In this document: positions 42,917 through 53,471 of the stretch, piece by piece | Layout of the letters: every line of letters begins with the position of its first letter | How positions within the stretch are numbered: position 1 is the first letter of the stretch | Assembly: GCA_036245525.1 (NCBI GenBank) | Contig: BTPG01000003.1 | Location: 139,996,485 to 140,060,484 of the forward strand | Reading direction: 5' to 3' | From: Semisulcospira habei | Lineage: Eukaryota > Mollusca > Gastropoda > Semisulcospiridae | DNA length: 64,000 bases | Notes under the pieces: generated by a model | The model's input: only the letters and a program-made list of their open reading frames with translations | Database searches by the model: none | Told to the model about the DNA's origin: nothing | Made by a program: the position numbers and the translations under genes

Positions 42917-43258
42917 AGTGACGATGTTTTGAAGCAGACGACAATACTCAGACCCTAAACCAGCACTAACTTTCCATCCGCGAAAGACGTAGATATATTT
43001 CCATGTGCCACTGCAGTAGGACAACCTAGGTGTTTCTCGTGTTTAGAGTGCTATTTTAGTGTTGTCCTCTGTGCAGTACCTCGTGAAGATCGTTCCATGT
43101 GCAAAAGACACAGATTTTCATGAGCCCTTAGCAGTTACACCATTCACGAGACTGGCTTTCCCCCCCCCCCCCCCCCCCCCCCCCCCTTCATCAAACTGAA
43201 TCTGTTATTTGGTAATAAAGTGCATGTCTATATATTGGAGAGGAGTGGCTGCCGACGT
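42917..43258. other. No gene; decayed family A pieces and a C-run
   Basis: Family A-like words near 42975 and 43095-43150; C-run at 43160-43186. Confidence 0.5.
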
Positions 43259-43355
43259 GCGCAAAAGACATCGAACCGACGTCGGCCGTCGTTGGCCCGC
43301 GCACGGACGTGCGCGGGCCAACGGCGGCCGACGTCGGCCCGATGGCCTTTTGCGC
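43259..43355. mobile_element. Family E long hairpin (97 bp)
   Basis: GCGCAAAAGACATCGAACCG outermost, core CCGCGCACGGACGTGCGCGG, complement outward to CCTTTTGCGC. Very GC-rich; would extrude as a stable cruciform. Confidence 0.85.
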
Positions 43356-43387
43356 ATTGGGTGGTCCCCTTGATTGTGTGAAAGAAA

Positions 43388-43540
43388 ATGCCAACGGAGA
43401 AAGAAACACGCTTAGAAGAGACAATAAAAACACCGTTGTTTTTTGACTGTCTTTTCTGAGCACGTTTCTTCCTTCGTTGGGACTTTCTTTTTTGTGGTAA
43501 TTGTCTTTTCTAAGCGTGTTTCTTTCTTCGTTGAGAGTTT
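43388..43540. mobile_element. Family I hairpin plus an extra right arm
   Basis: Left arm CAACGGAGAAAGAAACACGC, right arm ending about 43480, then a further right-arm copy at 43499-43535 (TTGTCTTTTCTAAGCGTGTT). Confidence 0.75.
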
Positions 43541-43582
43541 ATTTGCATTTTACAAGCTTGGCGGCCACCTTTTTCTCTGTTG

Positions 43583-43795
43583 TTAACTCTTTGTGCCCGA
43601 GGTACGAAATACCCACATTTTGGAGATATCCTCTGTGGATTGCATTACAATTCAGGAGAGAGATCGACCATGATAGTTCAAGGGTGGTAGTAGAATAGCT
43701 TGGTGCCTATAGGCGCCAAGTTATTCTGCCACCACCCTTGAACTATCATGGTCGAGCTATATCTTGCTGTGGTGTGTCGCGGCAGAATGAGTTAA
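43583..43795. mobile_element. Family B element
   Basis: TTAACTCTTTGTGCCCGAGG to GCGGCAGAATGAGTTAA. The stem carries GGGTGGT with ACCACCC where most copies have GGGTGAT with ATCACCC. Confidence 0.8.
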
Positions 43796-44206
43796 GGCTA
43801 TTTATGCTACTTTTACGAATGTAAAGTTCTCTCACAAGCCCTTGCACGGTGCTAGAAAACCACACTACCCGATCAAAAGTAGTAGCTTTTGTAGTTTTTT
43901 TTTAGATTTTTCGTTGATTTATTTAACAAAATAAGCAACAACTGTACTGACAAACATGCTTCGGCATTACATGGCGGTTTTATTTATCAGGGTTATTTTC
44001 ATTTTTGTTTTGTTTTTGTTGAAGAATTTTTATAATTTAATTAAGTGGACAAAACAGCAAGAAAGCCTACAACTAATTGCTCGTATCTTTTTGATGACTT
44101 TTGTTTTGCAAGATGTTAGCGAGTCTTTGTGCCCACTCTTCAAAGGCGTGATTCTTTCTCTTTGTTATCGTTTTGCCGTCACATTGGTTCACCACAACAT
44201 AATATG
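43796..44206. other. No feature seen
   Basis: T-rich at 43895-44030; no coding evidence. Confidence 0.5.
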
Positions 44207-44299
44207 CATCGATCATGATAATTCAAAGGTTCTGCCAGAATAGCTCGGCCCCTGTAGGCGCCGAGCGCCTGGCACACCTTTGAAATAAAATGATCGATC
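44207..44299. mobile_element. Family B hairpin, diverged
   Basis: ATCGATCATGATAATTCAAA and AAATAAAATGATCGAT around GGCCCCTGTAGGCGCCG. Right flank CTGTGAAGCAGTCT is family B-like. Confidence 0.6.
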
Positions 44300-45463
44300 T
44301 GTCTCCCTGAACTGTGAAGCAGTCTATAGACAGCCGACCCCGGTGTCTCTGCTCTTCAGGTTTCATATCATACCACTTTCATTTTAAAAAAAACGTGCCG
44401 TGTCCGACCAAAGGAAGCGAACTTTTGCACTCACTAAACCAGCTTCCAGAAGTCTTTTCCACCACCGTCGCTATCTGGCAGTCGGGGGAAACGGTTCAAT
44501 GCGCATGCGCGACTTGGACGACCGAGATCCAGGCCAATTGTTCGCCGAGACAAAAAGGGGATCCGCGGTGGTGCTGTGGTGAGGTCAGGGAGGCGCTAGG
44601 TCGCGAGCAGGAAGAAATAAATTCTCAAAGCTGCGTGCGGCGACTAGCAAAGAGCTCCTTCCTTTTTTTCTCAATCACAGCTTTCCTACTTAGGGGGCAG
44701 ATGCGTGATCCAGGCCTTATTCCAAGCAAGAGGCGTAGATTCACATAGGACTCATGAGAATCTATGTCTCTTGAAGATGAGAGAAATTTGGGTTTTAGAA
44801 ACTGATTCGACGTCTCTTTCGTCTCTCCACAAAATCCATGCAGCAGACTCGCACTTAGACTGAACAAGTCACCGGCACAGCTTGCAAAAAAAATGTGTTG
44901 CTAAACGTTACCAGACGGACAATTTTTGTATCCCATTAATCCTGAGGCTAAATTGTTTTCGTATATTGTCCAAGTACGGCTACATTACAGACAGATCACT
45001 CAGTTCAGTTCAAGGATGGTGCCATAAAGCTGTTCTGGTACTCTTGAACGTCCATACTTAAATTATATCAAGCAATATGTTTTGTTGTTGTTCTTGTTGT
45101 TTTTGTTTGTTTTTTTGTGGGTTTTTTTGTTTCTTCTTCTTCAGGAAGTAAAGGAGTCAACAGGCATTCTTTTTAGAGTCACAAATCGCCAAAAGCTTTG
45201 GACATTAACACAAGGGACTCCCACTTAAATAACCTGTTACAGCTTTCAGTAAGCAGGACTCATAAAAATCTAATTTGTAACTGCGTAATAGGTCATATTG
45301 GGCCTACGTTGGCCTTGTTAGCCTGCGCACACTGGCCCGGGGAGCTTTAGAAATCATATTAATACTCATGGTGTGCTGGTTGAAATCTTCATCGTATATA
45401 TCCACATATTTCCAATGTTTTTATCCGTGGTCTTTAACCAGTTAAAAACACATGATATGTGCT
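44300..45463. other. No gene recognised; palindromic GCGCATGCGC and remnants
   Basis: 44501-44510 is GCGCATGCGC, a perfect match to the core of an NRF1-type site, in a GC-richer patch (44440-44600); I have no transcript evidence. A decayed family A hairpin lies at 44725-44775, a family B scrap at 45005-45050, a family E scrap at 45285-45345. Confidence 0.45.
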
Positions 45464-45677
45464 TTAACTCATTCTACCCCATCACCGAAATCCTTAAATT
45501 TTGCCGCTGTCTTCTGAAGACTGCATTGCAGTGCAGGACACAGATCGACCATGATAGTTCAAGGGTGATGTCAGAATAGCTTGGCGCCCTTAGGCGCCAA
45601 GCTATTCTGGCATCACCCTTGAACTATCATGGTTGATCCTTATCTTTCTGTGGTGTGTCTGGCGTAGAATGAGTTAA
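45464..45677. mobile_element. Family B element abutting family A
   Basis: TTAACTCATTCTACCCCATC to CTGGCGTAGAATGAGTTAA. Hairpin about 45544-45641, near perfect. Its right TTAA is also the left TTAA of the next element. Confidence 0.9.
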
Positions 45678-45883
45678 CCCGTTTAGTGCCCGCTGACGAA
45701 AACTGTCTTTCTACAGTCTTTGTCAAATCAACATCAACAAGGACTAGCTGTCTTAGAACATGGATTCAAAGTAGGTGCCATCAAGAGGCATAGATCCTCT
45801 TGAGCCCCCGCAACTGCGGGGGTTCATGAGGATCTATACCTCTTGCAGTTGGGTGCGTTCAGATTTTCTCGGCATCTGGTTAA
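45674..45883. mobile_element. Family A element abutting family B
   Basis: TTAACCCGTTTAGTGCCCGC to GGCATCTGGTTAA; hairpin 45782-45845. Shares one TTAA (45674-45677) with the B element. Confidence 0.85.
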
Positions 45884-45924
45884 GCCGAAAGAAAAATCCT
45901 ATTAGAGGAGACAATTACAACACA

Positions 45925-45938
45925 ATTATTGAATTTTC
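45925..45938. repeat. Target-site duplication, left copy
   Basis: ATTATTGAATTTTC, identical to 48391-48404 on the other side of the retrotransposon. Confidence 0.75.
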
Positions 45939-48390
45939 GGATGAGCAAGTCCTGCCTCACCAAGGGTTTGAGACCCCCGGTTTCCCCTCACTTAGTTTCG
46001 CCAGCTAGTCGACGCTGTTGCCCGTGGTGTGGCCGCTGCGCATGCTGTAACTACGTGGAGCCACAAGTGAGAGTTGAGTGTCAAAGTGGGGACCTAAATT
46101 GGTGGACTACTCTCTAACCTTCGAGAGGCGACTTGTCCCCCCATTATAGGTGAAACCCCCTCCTTGAATACTCCACACACCACAAGAGAGAGATCAACAA
46201 GCTACTGGAGCAAAAGGCAGTGCCTTCATCGAGTGCAGAACGACATCAACTCCTTGTCCAAGAAAGACCGCTTCAAACACCTCCAGAGAAAAGCCCAGAG
46301 AGAGCTCCGCAACATGTAGGACACCTGGTGGGACGGCAAAGCAAAGGAACTTAGAACACTTCGCTGAATCCAGCAACTCCAAGGAGTTTTTCAGCACTAT
46401 GAAAGCTGTCTACGGCCCTGCCAGACCCAGCACAACCCCTCTCTTTTCCGCCGACGGCTTCACCTTGCTAAAGGACAAAGGCAGCATCACTGAGCGCTGG
46501 AGAGAACACTTCTCAAATATGCTGAACCTACCTTCCACTGTCGATCCCGCGGCTCTGGACATGATTCCCCAGAAGCCGACACTGGATGACCTTGACCTCC
46601 CGCCAACCCTGGACGAGGTCAAGAAAGCGGTCAACCAGACTAGCTCCGGCAAGGCTGCAGGCATGGACGGCATCCCCGCAGAGCTCTTCAAGGCAGCTGG
46701 ACCTGAGACCCTTGATGCCTTCCTCAACATTCTGACATGCATCTGGGCAGAGGAGAACATTCCACAGGCATTTAGAGATGCTACAATCGTCTCCCTGTTC
46801 AAGAACAAGGGAAGCAAAGCAGACTGTGCCAATTACCGAGGGATCTCACCATTGTTGGCAAGATCCTTGCGAGAGTCATCCTCAACCGCCTGATCAGCTC
46901 TGTATCTGAGGAAGCACTCCCAGAGGCTCAATGTGGCTTCAGACCCGGCCGCAGCACAGTCGACATGGTCTTCTCTGTGAGACAGGTCCAGGAGAAATGT
47001 ATTGAGCAGTACATGGACCTTTACGCTGTCTTCATAGATCTGACCAAAGCATTCGACACCGTGAACAGAGAAGCGCTTTGGGTCATCCTCGCAAAGCTCG
47101 GCTGCCCCAGGAAGTTCACCAACATCATCCGCCTCTTCCATGATGGAATGGTAGGAGTTGTCCAGTCAAACGGCGACACATCCGTACCATTCGACATTTC
47201 CAACGGTGTGAAACAAGGTTGTGTTCTTGCCCCCGTGATGTTCAACCTGTTCTTCACGTGTGTCCTGACCCATGCAGTACGCGACCTTGAGAAGGGACTG
47301 TACCTGAAGTACAGACTAGACGGCTCTCTCTTCGACCTCCGTCGACTGAACGCCAGGACCAAGACCATCTAGAGACTGATCCTTGAGGCGCTGTTTGTCG
47401 ATGACTGTGCGCTGATGGCGCACACGGAGTTTGACCTCCAGACCATCGTCAACTTTTTCTCGGAAGCCTCTCGACTGTTTGACCTCACCATCAGTCTCAG
47501 CAAGACCGGGGTCCTGCACCAACCGGCTCCAAGCACAAGAGTCCCCTCCCCCCCCCCCCCCCCCCCCCCCACCCAAAGTGTACATCGGAGGCACCGAACT
47601 GAAGACTGTCGACCAGTTCAGGTACCTTGGGAGCATCATCTCTTCTGACGGTAATATCGACAAGGAAATCGCAGCTCGCATCAGCATAGCCAGCCAAGCC
47701 CTGGGTCGCCTGCGCACTCGTGTGTTGAATGACAACAACGTCAAGCTCTCCACCAAAATCAAAGTCTAGAAGACAGTAGTTCTCCCCAGCCTCATCTACG
47801 GCTGTCAGTCATGGACGCTGTACAGAAAGCAGCTCAAGCAGCTTGAACATTTCCACATGAGATTCCTGCGCTCACTCATGGGCATCAAATGGCAAGACAA
47901 GGTGACAAACCTGGAAGTCGTGGACAATGCTGGCTTAGTGAGTGTTGAAGCCTTGATCTCAAAGACACAACTTCGCTGGACAGGTCATGTCATACGCATG
48001 GATGATTCTTGCATGCCACGCCAACTCCTGTATTGTGCACTATCAAAAGGCCACAGGAAGCAAGGACGGCCAAAGAAACGCTTCAAAGTCTGCATAAGAG
48101 ACAGACTCAGCCCGGTAAAGGAACTTGAAGCACAAGCACAAGACAGATCCGGCTGGCGTGCCGCCACCAGGAAAGCCTGCACGCTCTTTGAACACAATCG
48201 GCGCGAACGGATCACCAGTGCCAGAGCTCGCAGAAAGACAGCGTCGACTTTTCCCACAGCTACGTTCCAGTGCCCCCATTGCCCTCGCAGGTGTGGCTCC
48301 AGGATTGGCTTGGCCAGCCGCACCCGCACCCGCACCCACAAAAGAGAAGTCATGCACAATGACGACATTATCGGTTTCGATGGTCTACCC
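45939..48390 (+). mobile_element. Non-LTR retrotransposon, 5'-truncated or internally deleted, degenerate
   Basis: 2452 bases between two copies of a 14 bp duplication. The first ~250 bases (TGAGCAAGTCCTGCCTCACC, then TGGTGTGGCCGCTGCGCATG) have no coding similarity I know and may be 5' UTR; the remainder is reverse transcriptase. No endonuclease domain is present. There is no poly(A); the 3' end is GGTTTCGATGGTCTACCC. Confidence 0.75.
46230..48390 (+). pseudogene. Reverse transcriptase of non-LTR retrotransposon
   Basis: Readable pieces in order: a Lys/Arg-rich segment; finger region with SGKAAGMDGIPAELFK (about 46645); NYRGIS (about 46830); palm motif A FIDLTKAFDTV (47030); motif B NGVKQGCVLAP (47200); motif C FVDD (47395), usually F/YADD; thumb FRYLGSIIS (47615); RWTGHVIRM (47977); and a C-terminal CPHC...H zinc-finger-like element (48265-48345). 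In-frame stops at 46317 (TAG), 47370 (TAG) and 47767 (TAG). Frameshifts near 46365, near 46857 and at an expanded C-run at 47550-47571. It is therefore dead. The open frame at the 3' end reads on into host DNA. Clade not assigned; style differs from the RTE-like element at 60450. Confidence 0.85.
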
Positions 48391-48404
48391 ATTATTGAAT
48401 TTTC
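48391..48404. repeat. Target-site duplication, right copy
   Basis: ATTATTGAATTTTC, matching 45925-45938. The DNA beyond it (AATGAACGGCGTACAG...) is loop of the split family I element. Confidence 0.75.
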
Positions 48405-48647
48405 AATGAACGGCGTACAGACAAGAATACATTGAATGCACTACTTTAAAAAGTATTGCTTTGTTTATTTGTCTGTGCGTCCATTTCGGGGGAAAAAAAG
48501 AAAAGATTATTCCGAAAATGCAATCAGTTGTGTTGTAACTGTCTTTCCTAACCGTGTTTCTTTCTTTGTTGGTGATTTCTTTGCGTCTCACCCGCTTGGC
48601 AGTCAATATGTTCGTCTGGACAACAAATTATGCAGTAAATACCGAAT

Positions 48648-48744
48648 GCGCAATAGGCCATCGGGCCGACGTCGGCCGCCGTTGGCCCGCGCACGGCCGT
48701 GCGCGGGCCAACGGCGGGCGACGTCGGCCCGATGGCCTTTGCGC
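48648..48744. mobile_element. Family E long hairpin (97 bp)
   Basis: GCGCAATAGGCCATCGGGCC with its complement; core CCGCGCACGGCCGTGCGCGG is perfect. One unpaired change at GGCGGGCG. Confidence 0.85.
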
Positions 48745-49124
48745 GCTGAGTACATGGAGTTGACGCAATCTGTGCCATTGACTTTTTTCAAAGCTAGACA
48801 GGAGTTACCGTCCGTGTCAGAAGTGAGTCGTCTGCTGTCTTTGAGGTTCCAGATATTGGATTAGTCCGTTGCAAAACAGCAATAACACGGCCATGTCTAA
48901 AAAAAACGGCGGTCGAACATCTTCCATCTGCAAGACTAGAGGTCCTCCCATCTGCAATTAGTCCTCCCAGTTGTTGTTTTTTTTTTTTCCCCCATCACTT
49001 CCTGTTCGCACCGGAAGTGTTTGAGTGACAGGCCGCGATATTTTTTGTTTGTTACATTCCGATGTACAAAAAAAGATGTTGTCTGGACGTCTAAACATAG
49101 AGTTATTCAGTAAACTTCTCCAAT
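48745..49124. other. No gene seen
   Basis: A short imperfect duplication GGTCCTCCCATCTGCA / AGTCCTCCCAG at 48950-48982 and a T-run are the only structures. Confidence 0.5.
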
Positions 49125-49334
49125 AATAAATAGCCTGAGGACCGAAAAACGTTTCTGTTCTTATATAAGAAATAGCCTGAGGACCGAAAAACGTTTCTGT
49201 TCTTATATAATAAATAGCCTGAGGACCGAAAAACGTTTCTGTTCTTATATAATAAATAGCCTGAGGACCGAAAAACGTTTCTGTTCTTATATAATAAATA
49301 GCCTGAGGACCGAAAAACGTTTCTGTTCTTATAT
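49125..49334. repeat. 42 bp tandem repeat, five copies
   Basis: Unit AATAAATAGCCTGAGGACCG then AAAAACGTTTCTGTTCTTAT and AT, repeated exactly five times with one or two substitutions. Just to the right, GTTCGGGACC...AACGTGTTCTTATATCC (49388-49420) is a diverged further unit. Confidence 0.95.
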
Positions 49335-49584
49335 CTGTTATGTCCGAAGTTTGTTATAAGCGAAGTAATTTACATTGAAAAAGGCGTGTTCGGGACCTTT
49401 GGGAACGTGTTCTTATATCCGACTTTTGTAATACCCGATCTTGTTTTAAGAGACGTAGACTCATAGTAGCATAGTAGTAGTACATGGACTTTCTGTGGCA
49501 TGTGGTGGTGGCGGTGGAGCGCGTATAGGCCTTTCCGAGTGCAAGTATACCATTTTGATAGTACTGAAGAGAACTTCTGTAGGT

Positions 49585-49645
49585 TTCGGTGGCTCATGAG
49601 GATCTGTGCCTGTCGCTGGCGGGTCAGTTTTACGGCTATGTTCCT
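49585..49645. mobile_element. Family A remnant (one arm)
   Basis: GGCTCATGAGGATCTGTGCC and downstream GGCGGGTCAGTTTTA; no left arm. Confidence 0.5.
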
Positions 49646-49708
49646 TACGATTGATGTCTCGCGCCGCAGGGCTTTTGGGTTGACTTGCCAACGTGATTTT
49701 CTTCCAGT

Positions 49709-49866
49709 TTAACCCCTTTCGGCTCAAACATTCTGCAACAGGGTGTAGACTGAGCATGATTGTTCAAGGGTGGCGCCGGAATAGCTTGGCGCCTGCAGGC
49801 GCCAAGCTATTTCGGCACCACCCTTGAACTGTCATTGTCGACATATCTTGTCAACTAAAATATTAA
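49709..49866. mobile_element. Family B element, diverged
   Basis: TTAACCCCTTTCGGCTCAAA at left; TTAA near 49863 at right. Hairpin 49752-49842. GCCGGAATAG pairs with CTATTTCGGC, versus the usual GCCAGAATAG with CTATTCTGGC. Confidence 0.65.
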
Positions 49867-50494
49867 GTCCTCAGAGGACAGATGTAAACTTTTGAAAATG
49901 TCAATTCGTTAAAGATACATGCCTCGTCTATTTAAAAGGGACATATACCCTCATCGGCGTCTGCGGCTGTGCTGGTTCATGTGAATCTGTGCTTCTCGTT
50001 GACCGAGATGGGCACCAGCTGTGCCCTAAACTAATGGTACTACTTTGAATGACTTTTTCGAATTTAAGGGCGCAAATTTAGTGTGAGTATGAATGTTAAG
50101 TCATTTTATCTCGCAGAAGGCCCACCTTGGTCTTCGTGCGCGGGTCAGTTGAGGCTGATGTTGAGGATGTTACATTTTTGTTCACTGGGAACCAAAAATA
50201 TCATGGTGTCTGAGTAGACAACCTATACCTTGGGAATTGTTGAGGATCTTTTTCTTCAGCAATCGAGGTTTAACGGGGTTTTCAGCCTCAGAGATGGTTC
50301 CAGAAATAAAATTAATCCCCATTGGCAACGATAGGGCAAATGCTGATTTGTGTTGCTTTGTAGACCTTAGCTGCCTTGTTAATGACGTGATTCCTGCACA
50401 GGCAACCAGTGTTTAGCTGCATGAGTGAGCTTTTCAAGTCACTGCTCAAGGCGCTTCCTTGAATCCAGCATAAGCCATACACTAAGTCCCCAAA
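49867..50494. other. No gene; one decayed family A hairpin
   Basis: AAGGGACATATACCCTCATC ... GAATCTGTGCTTCTCG at 49938-50003. Remainder unassigned. Confidence 0.5.
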
Positions 50495-50592
50495 GCGCAA
50501 AAGGCTATAGGGCCGATGTCGGCCGCCGATGGCCCGCGCACGGCCGTGCGCGGGCCAACGGCGGTCGACATCGGGCCGATGGCCTTTGCGCA
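50495..50592. mobile_element. Family E long hairpin (98 bp)
   Basis: GCGCAAAAGGCTATAGGGCC and complement. The stem has CCGATGTCGG with TCGACATCGG where sisters have CCGACGTCGG on both arms: a matched change. Confidence 0.85.
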
Positions 50593-51617
50593 CTGGATCC
50601 TGTGCAAGCCGCGGTATGCAAGGTGAATCCATAGGGGGAAATAAGAGAGGGGATCGAGCTTTATTCTATATAGCATGTCTGTTGACAGGTCCTAGTAGAT
50701 AAAAGTGGCACAGTCGAAGCGCGCCCGAATGTTCATGTTGTACTCTATTGGCAATATCTATGTCTGCCCCCGCACCCCTCCCCCTCCCCTCCTTCCCCCC
50801 ACCCCTCCATAACCGCATGTTTCGGTCGGTCCTTTATCACTCTTGTTCCATGGGCGTTAAACACTCAACTAAGCTGCTGTCTCTGCTATACACCTGCGCC
50901 ACTAAGCATAATGTTATGTAAGGTTAGTTCGGGGTTTAACGTCCACGGCACCGAGGAGACAATGGACGGCCCTAACGGGCGGATTCCGGTGGGGGAGGGG
51001 GGGGGGGGGCAGTGACAGCTATTGCCATGGGCCGGAGTACGACCTGAACACTGATCAGTTCAGGCGCACTGCAACCGTGCCATTTTCATTTACCAGGATC
51101 TTTCAACGGACAAGCTGTATAAAGCAAGCACGCCTTTTTGCCTGGGCATCAGACAAAAAGTGCCGCTGTGCGCTATATTTCAACACTGCACAGTCCACTG
51201 CTCATGGTGCTCCGCTATAGCGGAACACCTTGCGCAGTGACTTGCGCAGGGTTTTAGCTCCCCCATGCAATCTATGCCTGCCGAAACGGACCGGCCGGCT
51301 TATTAGATTACTTCCTCCAGACAGCCAAGCAAGCGTGTCGCCCTGCGCTGGTAAAACCTGGAATCGGTTGACCCCTGTCTTTTATTTCGGGCTTATCAGC
51401 CGTTTGATCTGTTTTTGTCGTCGCGGCTTCAGTCTCTGCCATATGATGAAAGAAAATGATCCGCGTTACATCTGATTAGATTTTTCTGTCAGCGTTCGCG
51501 CGATTTTTAACCCCTTTCGCCTCGGCATGTGATGGAGAGAATTGAAAGGTTATGTTTACACCGAACGACTCCCCAGCTACCAACGAGAGCGGTTTCATGA
51601 CAGACAAGCAGATCCTG
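50593..51617. other. No gene; C-rich tract and SINE-like fragment
   Basis: C-rich tract 50766-50812. GGTTAGTTCGGGGTTTAACG at 50921 resembles a SINE/LINE 3' word common in molluscs, also at 58142 (TTGCTTAACGTCCCGACAGC). A small hairpin GGTGCTCCGCTATAGCGGAA lies at 51205-51230. Confidence 0.45.
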
Positions 51618-51662
51618 CGAGGGCCAACGGCGGCCAACGTCGGCACGATGGCCTTTGCGCAC
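51618..51662. mobile_element. Family E fragment (right arm)
   Basis: GGGCCAACGGCGGCCAACGT then GATGGCCTTTGCGCACTG; the left arm is absent. Confidence 0.6.
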
Positions 51663-51827
51663 TGTGATCTGATTAGATTTGTCTCTGTTAATTGTGCTAG
51701 TTTAACCCCTTCTCTACCAATAACCACGACTTATTGATCTTGTAAAACCCCTATATTGCCTTGCGGCCACCAGCTGAGATTCTGACCATCGCAAATTGAC
51801 AGCAAGAATTCTCAGTGCCCTAAGAAA

Positions 51828-51925
51828 GCAAAAGACATCAAGTCATTTTTGGCAAAAAGCGAGATTTTCATAGTATTACAATGAAAATCTCGCTTTTCGC
51901 AATAATGTACCTGCTGTCGTTTGCC
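51828..51925. mobile_element. Family G element
   Basis: GCAAAAGACATCAAGTC and CCTGCTGTCGTTTGC are the outer inverted words. Inner hairpin 51852-51900: GGCAAAAAGCGAGATTTTCA with its partner, near perfect. Confidence 0.8.
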
Positions 51926-52283
51926 TTCTGGAGCAAAAGTACAGCATGGAAATAAAGGGGACTCCCGAGATGCCTAAGTTTTCATGTGTGTGCGGGAGCT
52001 CTTGAAAGCCTGCGCCTCTTACACGGCAGTCAGCTTTGTGATCAGGATTCTATGCCTCTTACAGCTAAACGTTCCTTGAGTCTCGGCGGCAGTGCAGAAC
52101 TTAAGCTCTGTTCAATATCAGCATGTCTTTTGATGTTTAATTAAACACAAGCGGTCATTTCTCTCTTCTCAGTCGAGACAGCATGCACGCACTACTGCAC
52201 ACGTTTTGCTTCATGAAAGCTTGTACTCTTTTGAATTAACTCAATGGAGACGCGCTGCATTCTCTTAAAGGGACACTTCATCA
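51926..52283. other. No gene; family A remnant
   Basis: Scraps of family A at 51975-52070 (GCGGGAGCTCTTGAAAGC; TTCTATGCCTCTTACAGC). Confidence 0.5.
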
Positions 52284-52335
52284 TAACGCATTCGAGACGT
52301 GCTGCTTCCGGGTGCAGCACGTCTCGAATGTGCTA
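52284..52335. mobile_element. Family D palindrome
   Basis: GCATTCGAGACGTGCTGC and GCAGCACGTCTCGAATGTGC around TTCCGG. The stem has GTGCTGC with GCAGCAC where other copies have GTGCCGC with GCGGCAC. Confidence 0.85.
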
Positions 52336-53167
52336 AGGTGAAGAGTCTCTATTAATTGACTGACGCTCTTTTGTTGACAGAAAAAAAATACAATGACTTT
52401 GATGTCACAAATGAAAAGATCGCGAGAGTATAATTATTTCCACGTGTATATGACCTTTCTGGTCATTGGTAGATTCTTGTACGCAGAAGTTGACTGCGCT
52501 CTCGTGCTCGCTGTCAGACCCCTGCCAATCATCAGCGTGCGGCCATGTGTCATTCCACTAAACTACATATCCTTTCAATGAATCTTTATTGCATTTTAAG
52601 GGCTGTAAAACTATTCAGACATATTGCAGGAATCCAACTGTTTCTGCAGGAGTTTCTTCGAAACTTTCTGCTGTATTATATACTGCGCCATATCTCTATC
52701 CGAAACATAAACATCTGTCTCGCGAGATTACGTCGGTAGATGTAGTAATACGGCATTCTGGTGAAAATGGATAGGGTATTACTTTTTTCGCAAGAGACAG
52801 ATTCACCTGAACTTCTGACTACTGTGAATGTTATGTCTCTCGGGGGTAAACTGAAGGCGAGGGATGAAGACCCAACAAGCAAAGGTCGTCGTGGGCCCAA
52901 AGACGTTTTGCTACTTGGCAAAACTTTCGTGCCACTGACTGTCTCAGTGTGATACTACTAATCAGGAGCACGAAACTCATCCAAGATCTTCAATTCCCTT
53001 TTCCTGTTGTGCACGTGGTAGATCTGCTATCGCAGAAGGTAGCAGACGAAAGGTTTTCTGCGCATATCGTTATACGGTTGATGTTTGACAGAAACGTTTT
53101 AACCCATATCATACTGTGGCTACATGCTCCAAATTTGTACACTGCCATATGCAAGCTACATTATAGT
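52336..53167. other. No gene; one family F arm
   Basis: A single family F arm at 52872-52914 (AGCAAAGGTCGTCGTGGGCC, GACGTTTTGCT). Otherwise nothing recognised. Confidence 0.5.
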
Positions 53168-53290
53168 ACTTACATATAAGGATATAGACCAATGGCTTTT
53201 GTTCAAGGGTGGTGCTAGAATAGCTTGGCGCCTAGAGGCGTCTAGCTATTCTGGCACTACCCTTGAACTGTTTTAGTCAAACTTATTTCA
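53168..53290. mobile_element. Family B element, short form
   Basis: Hairpin 53199-53270: TTGTTCAAGGGTGGTGCTAG with its partner; centre GGCGCCTAGAGGCGTC. Ends not of the TTAA type. Confidence 0.65.
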
Positions 53291-53471
53291 CACACTGGTG
53301 TATTCCGAATGATATGGGTTAATTGGAAAGTGAGCCAGTCCAACTCAAGGTTAAACGGACGGACGTTTTGATCGTGCGCAACTTATTATTATTTAGACGC
53401 ATATGTCCTTGGCAGGTGTATCGACAGCAGGCTGGTGAAACCGATTAAGGTGCTAATTCTTCTTCTTTTTT

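Larger units (their letters stand above)
45887..48570. mobile_element. Family I palindrome split by a retrotransposon
   Basis: Left arm 45887-45938 (AGAGGAGACAATTACAACAC) and right arm about 48500-48570 (GTTGTGTTGTAACTGTCTTT) are inverted copies. The retrotransposon at 45939-48390 lies in the left part of the loop. Confidence 0.75.

Noticed and set aside
45960..45990. tRNA-like B box (GGGTTTGAGACCCC) at the start of the retrotransposon
   Set aside because: No A box at proper distance and no cloverleaf; a chance resemblance.
47316..47762. Minus-strand 148-codon frame over the reverse transcriptase
   Set aside because: Antisense shadow of the plus-strand pseudogene.
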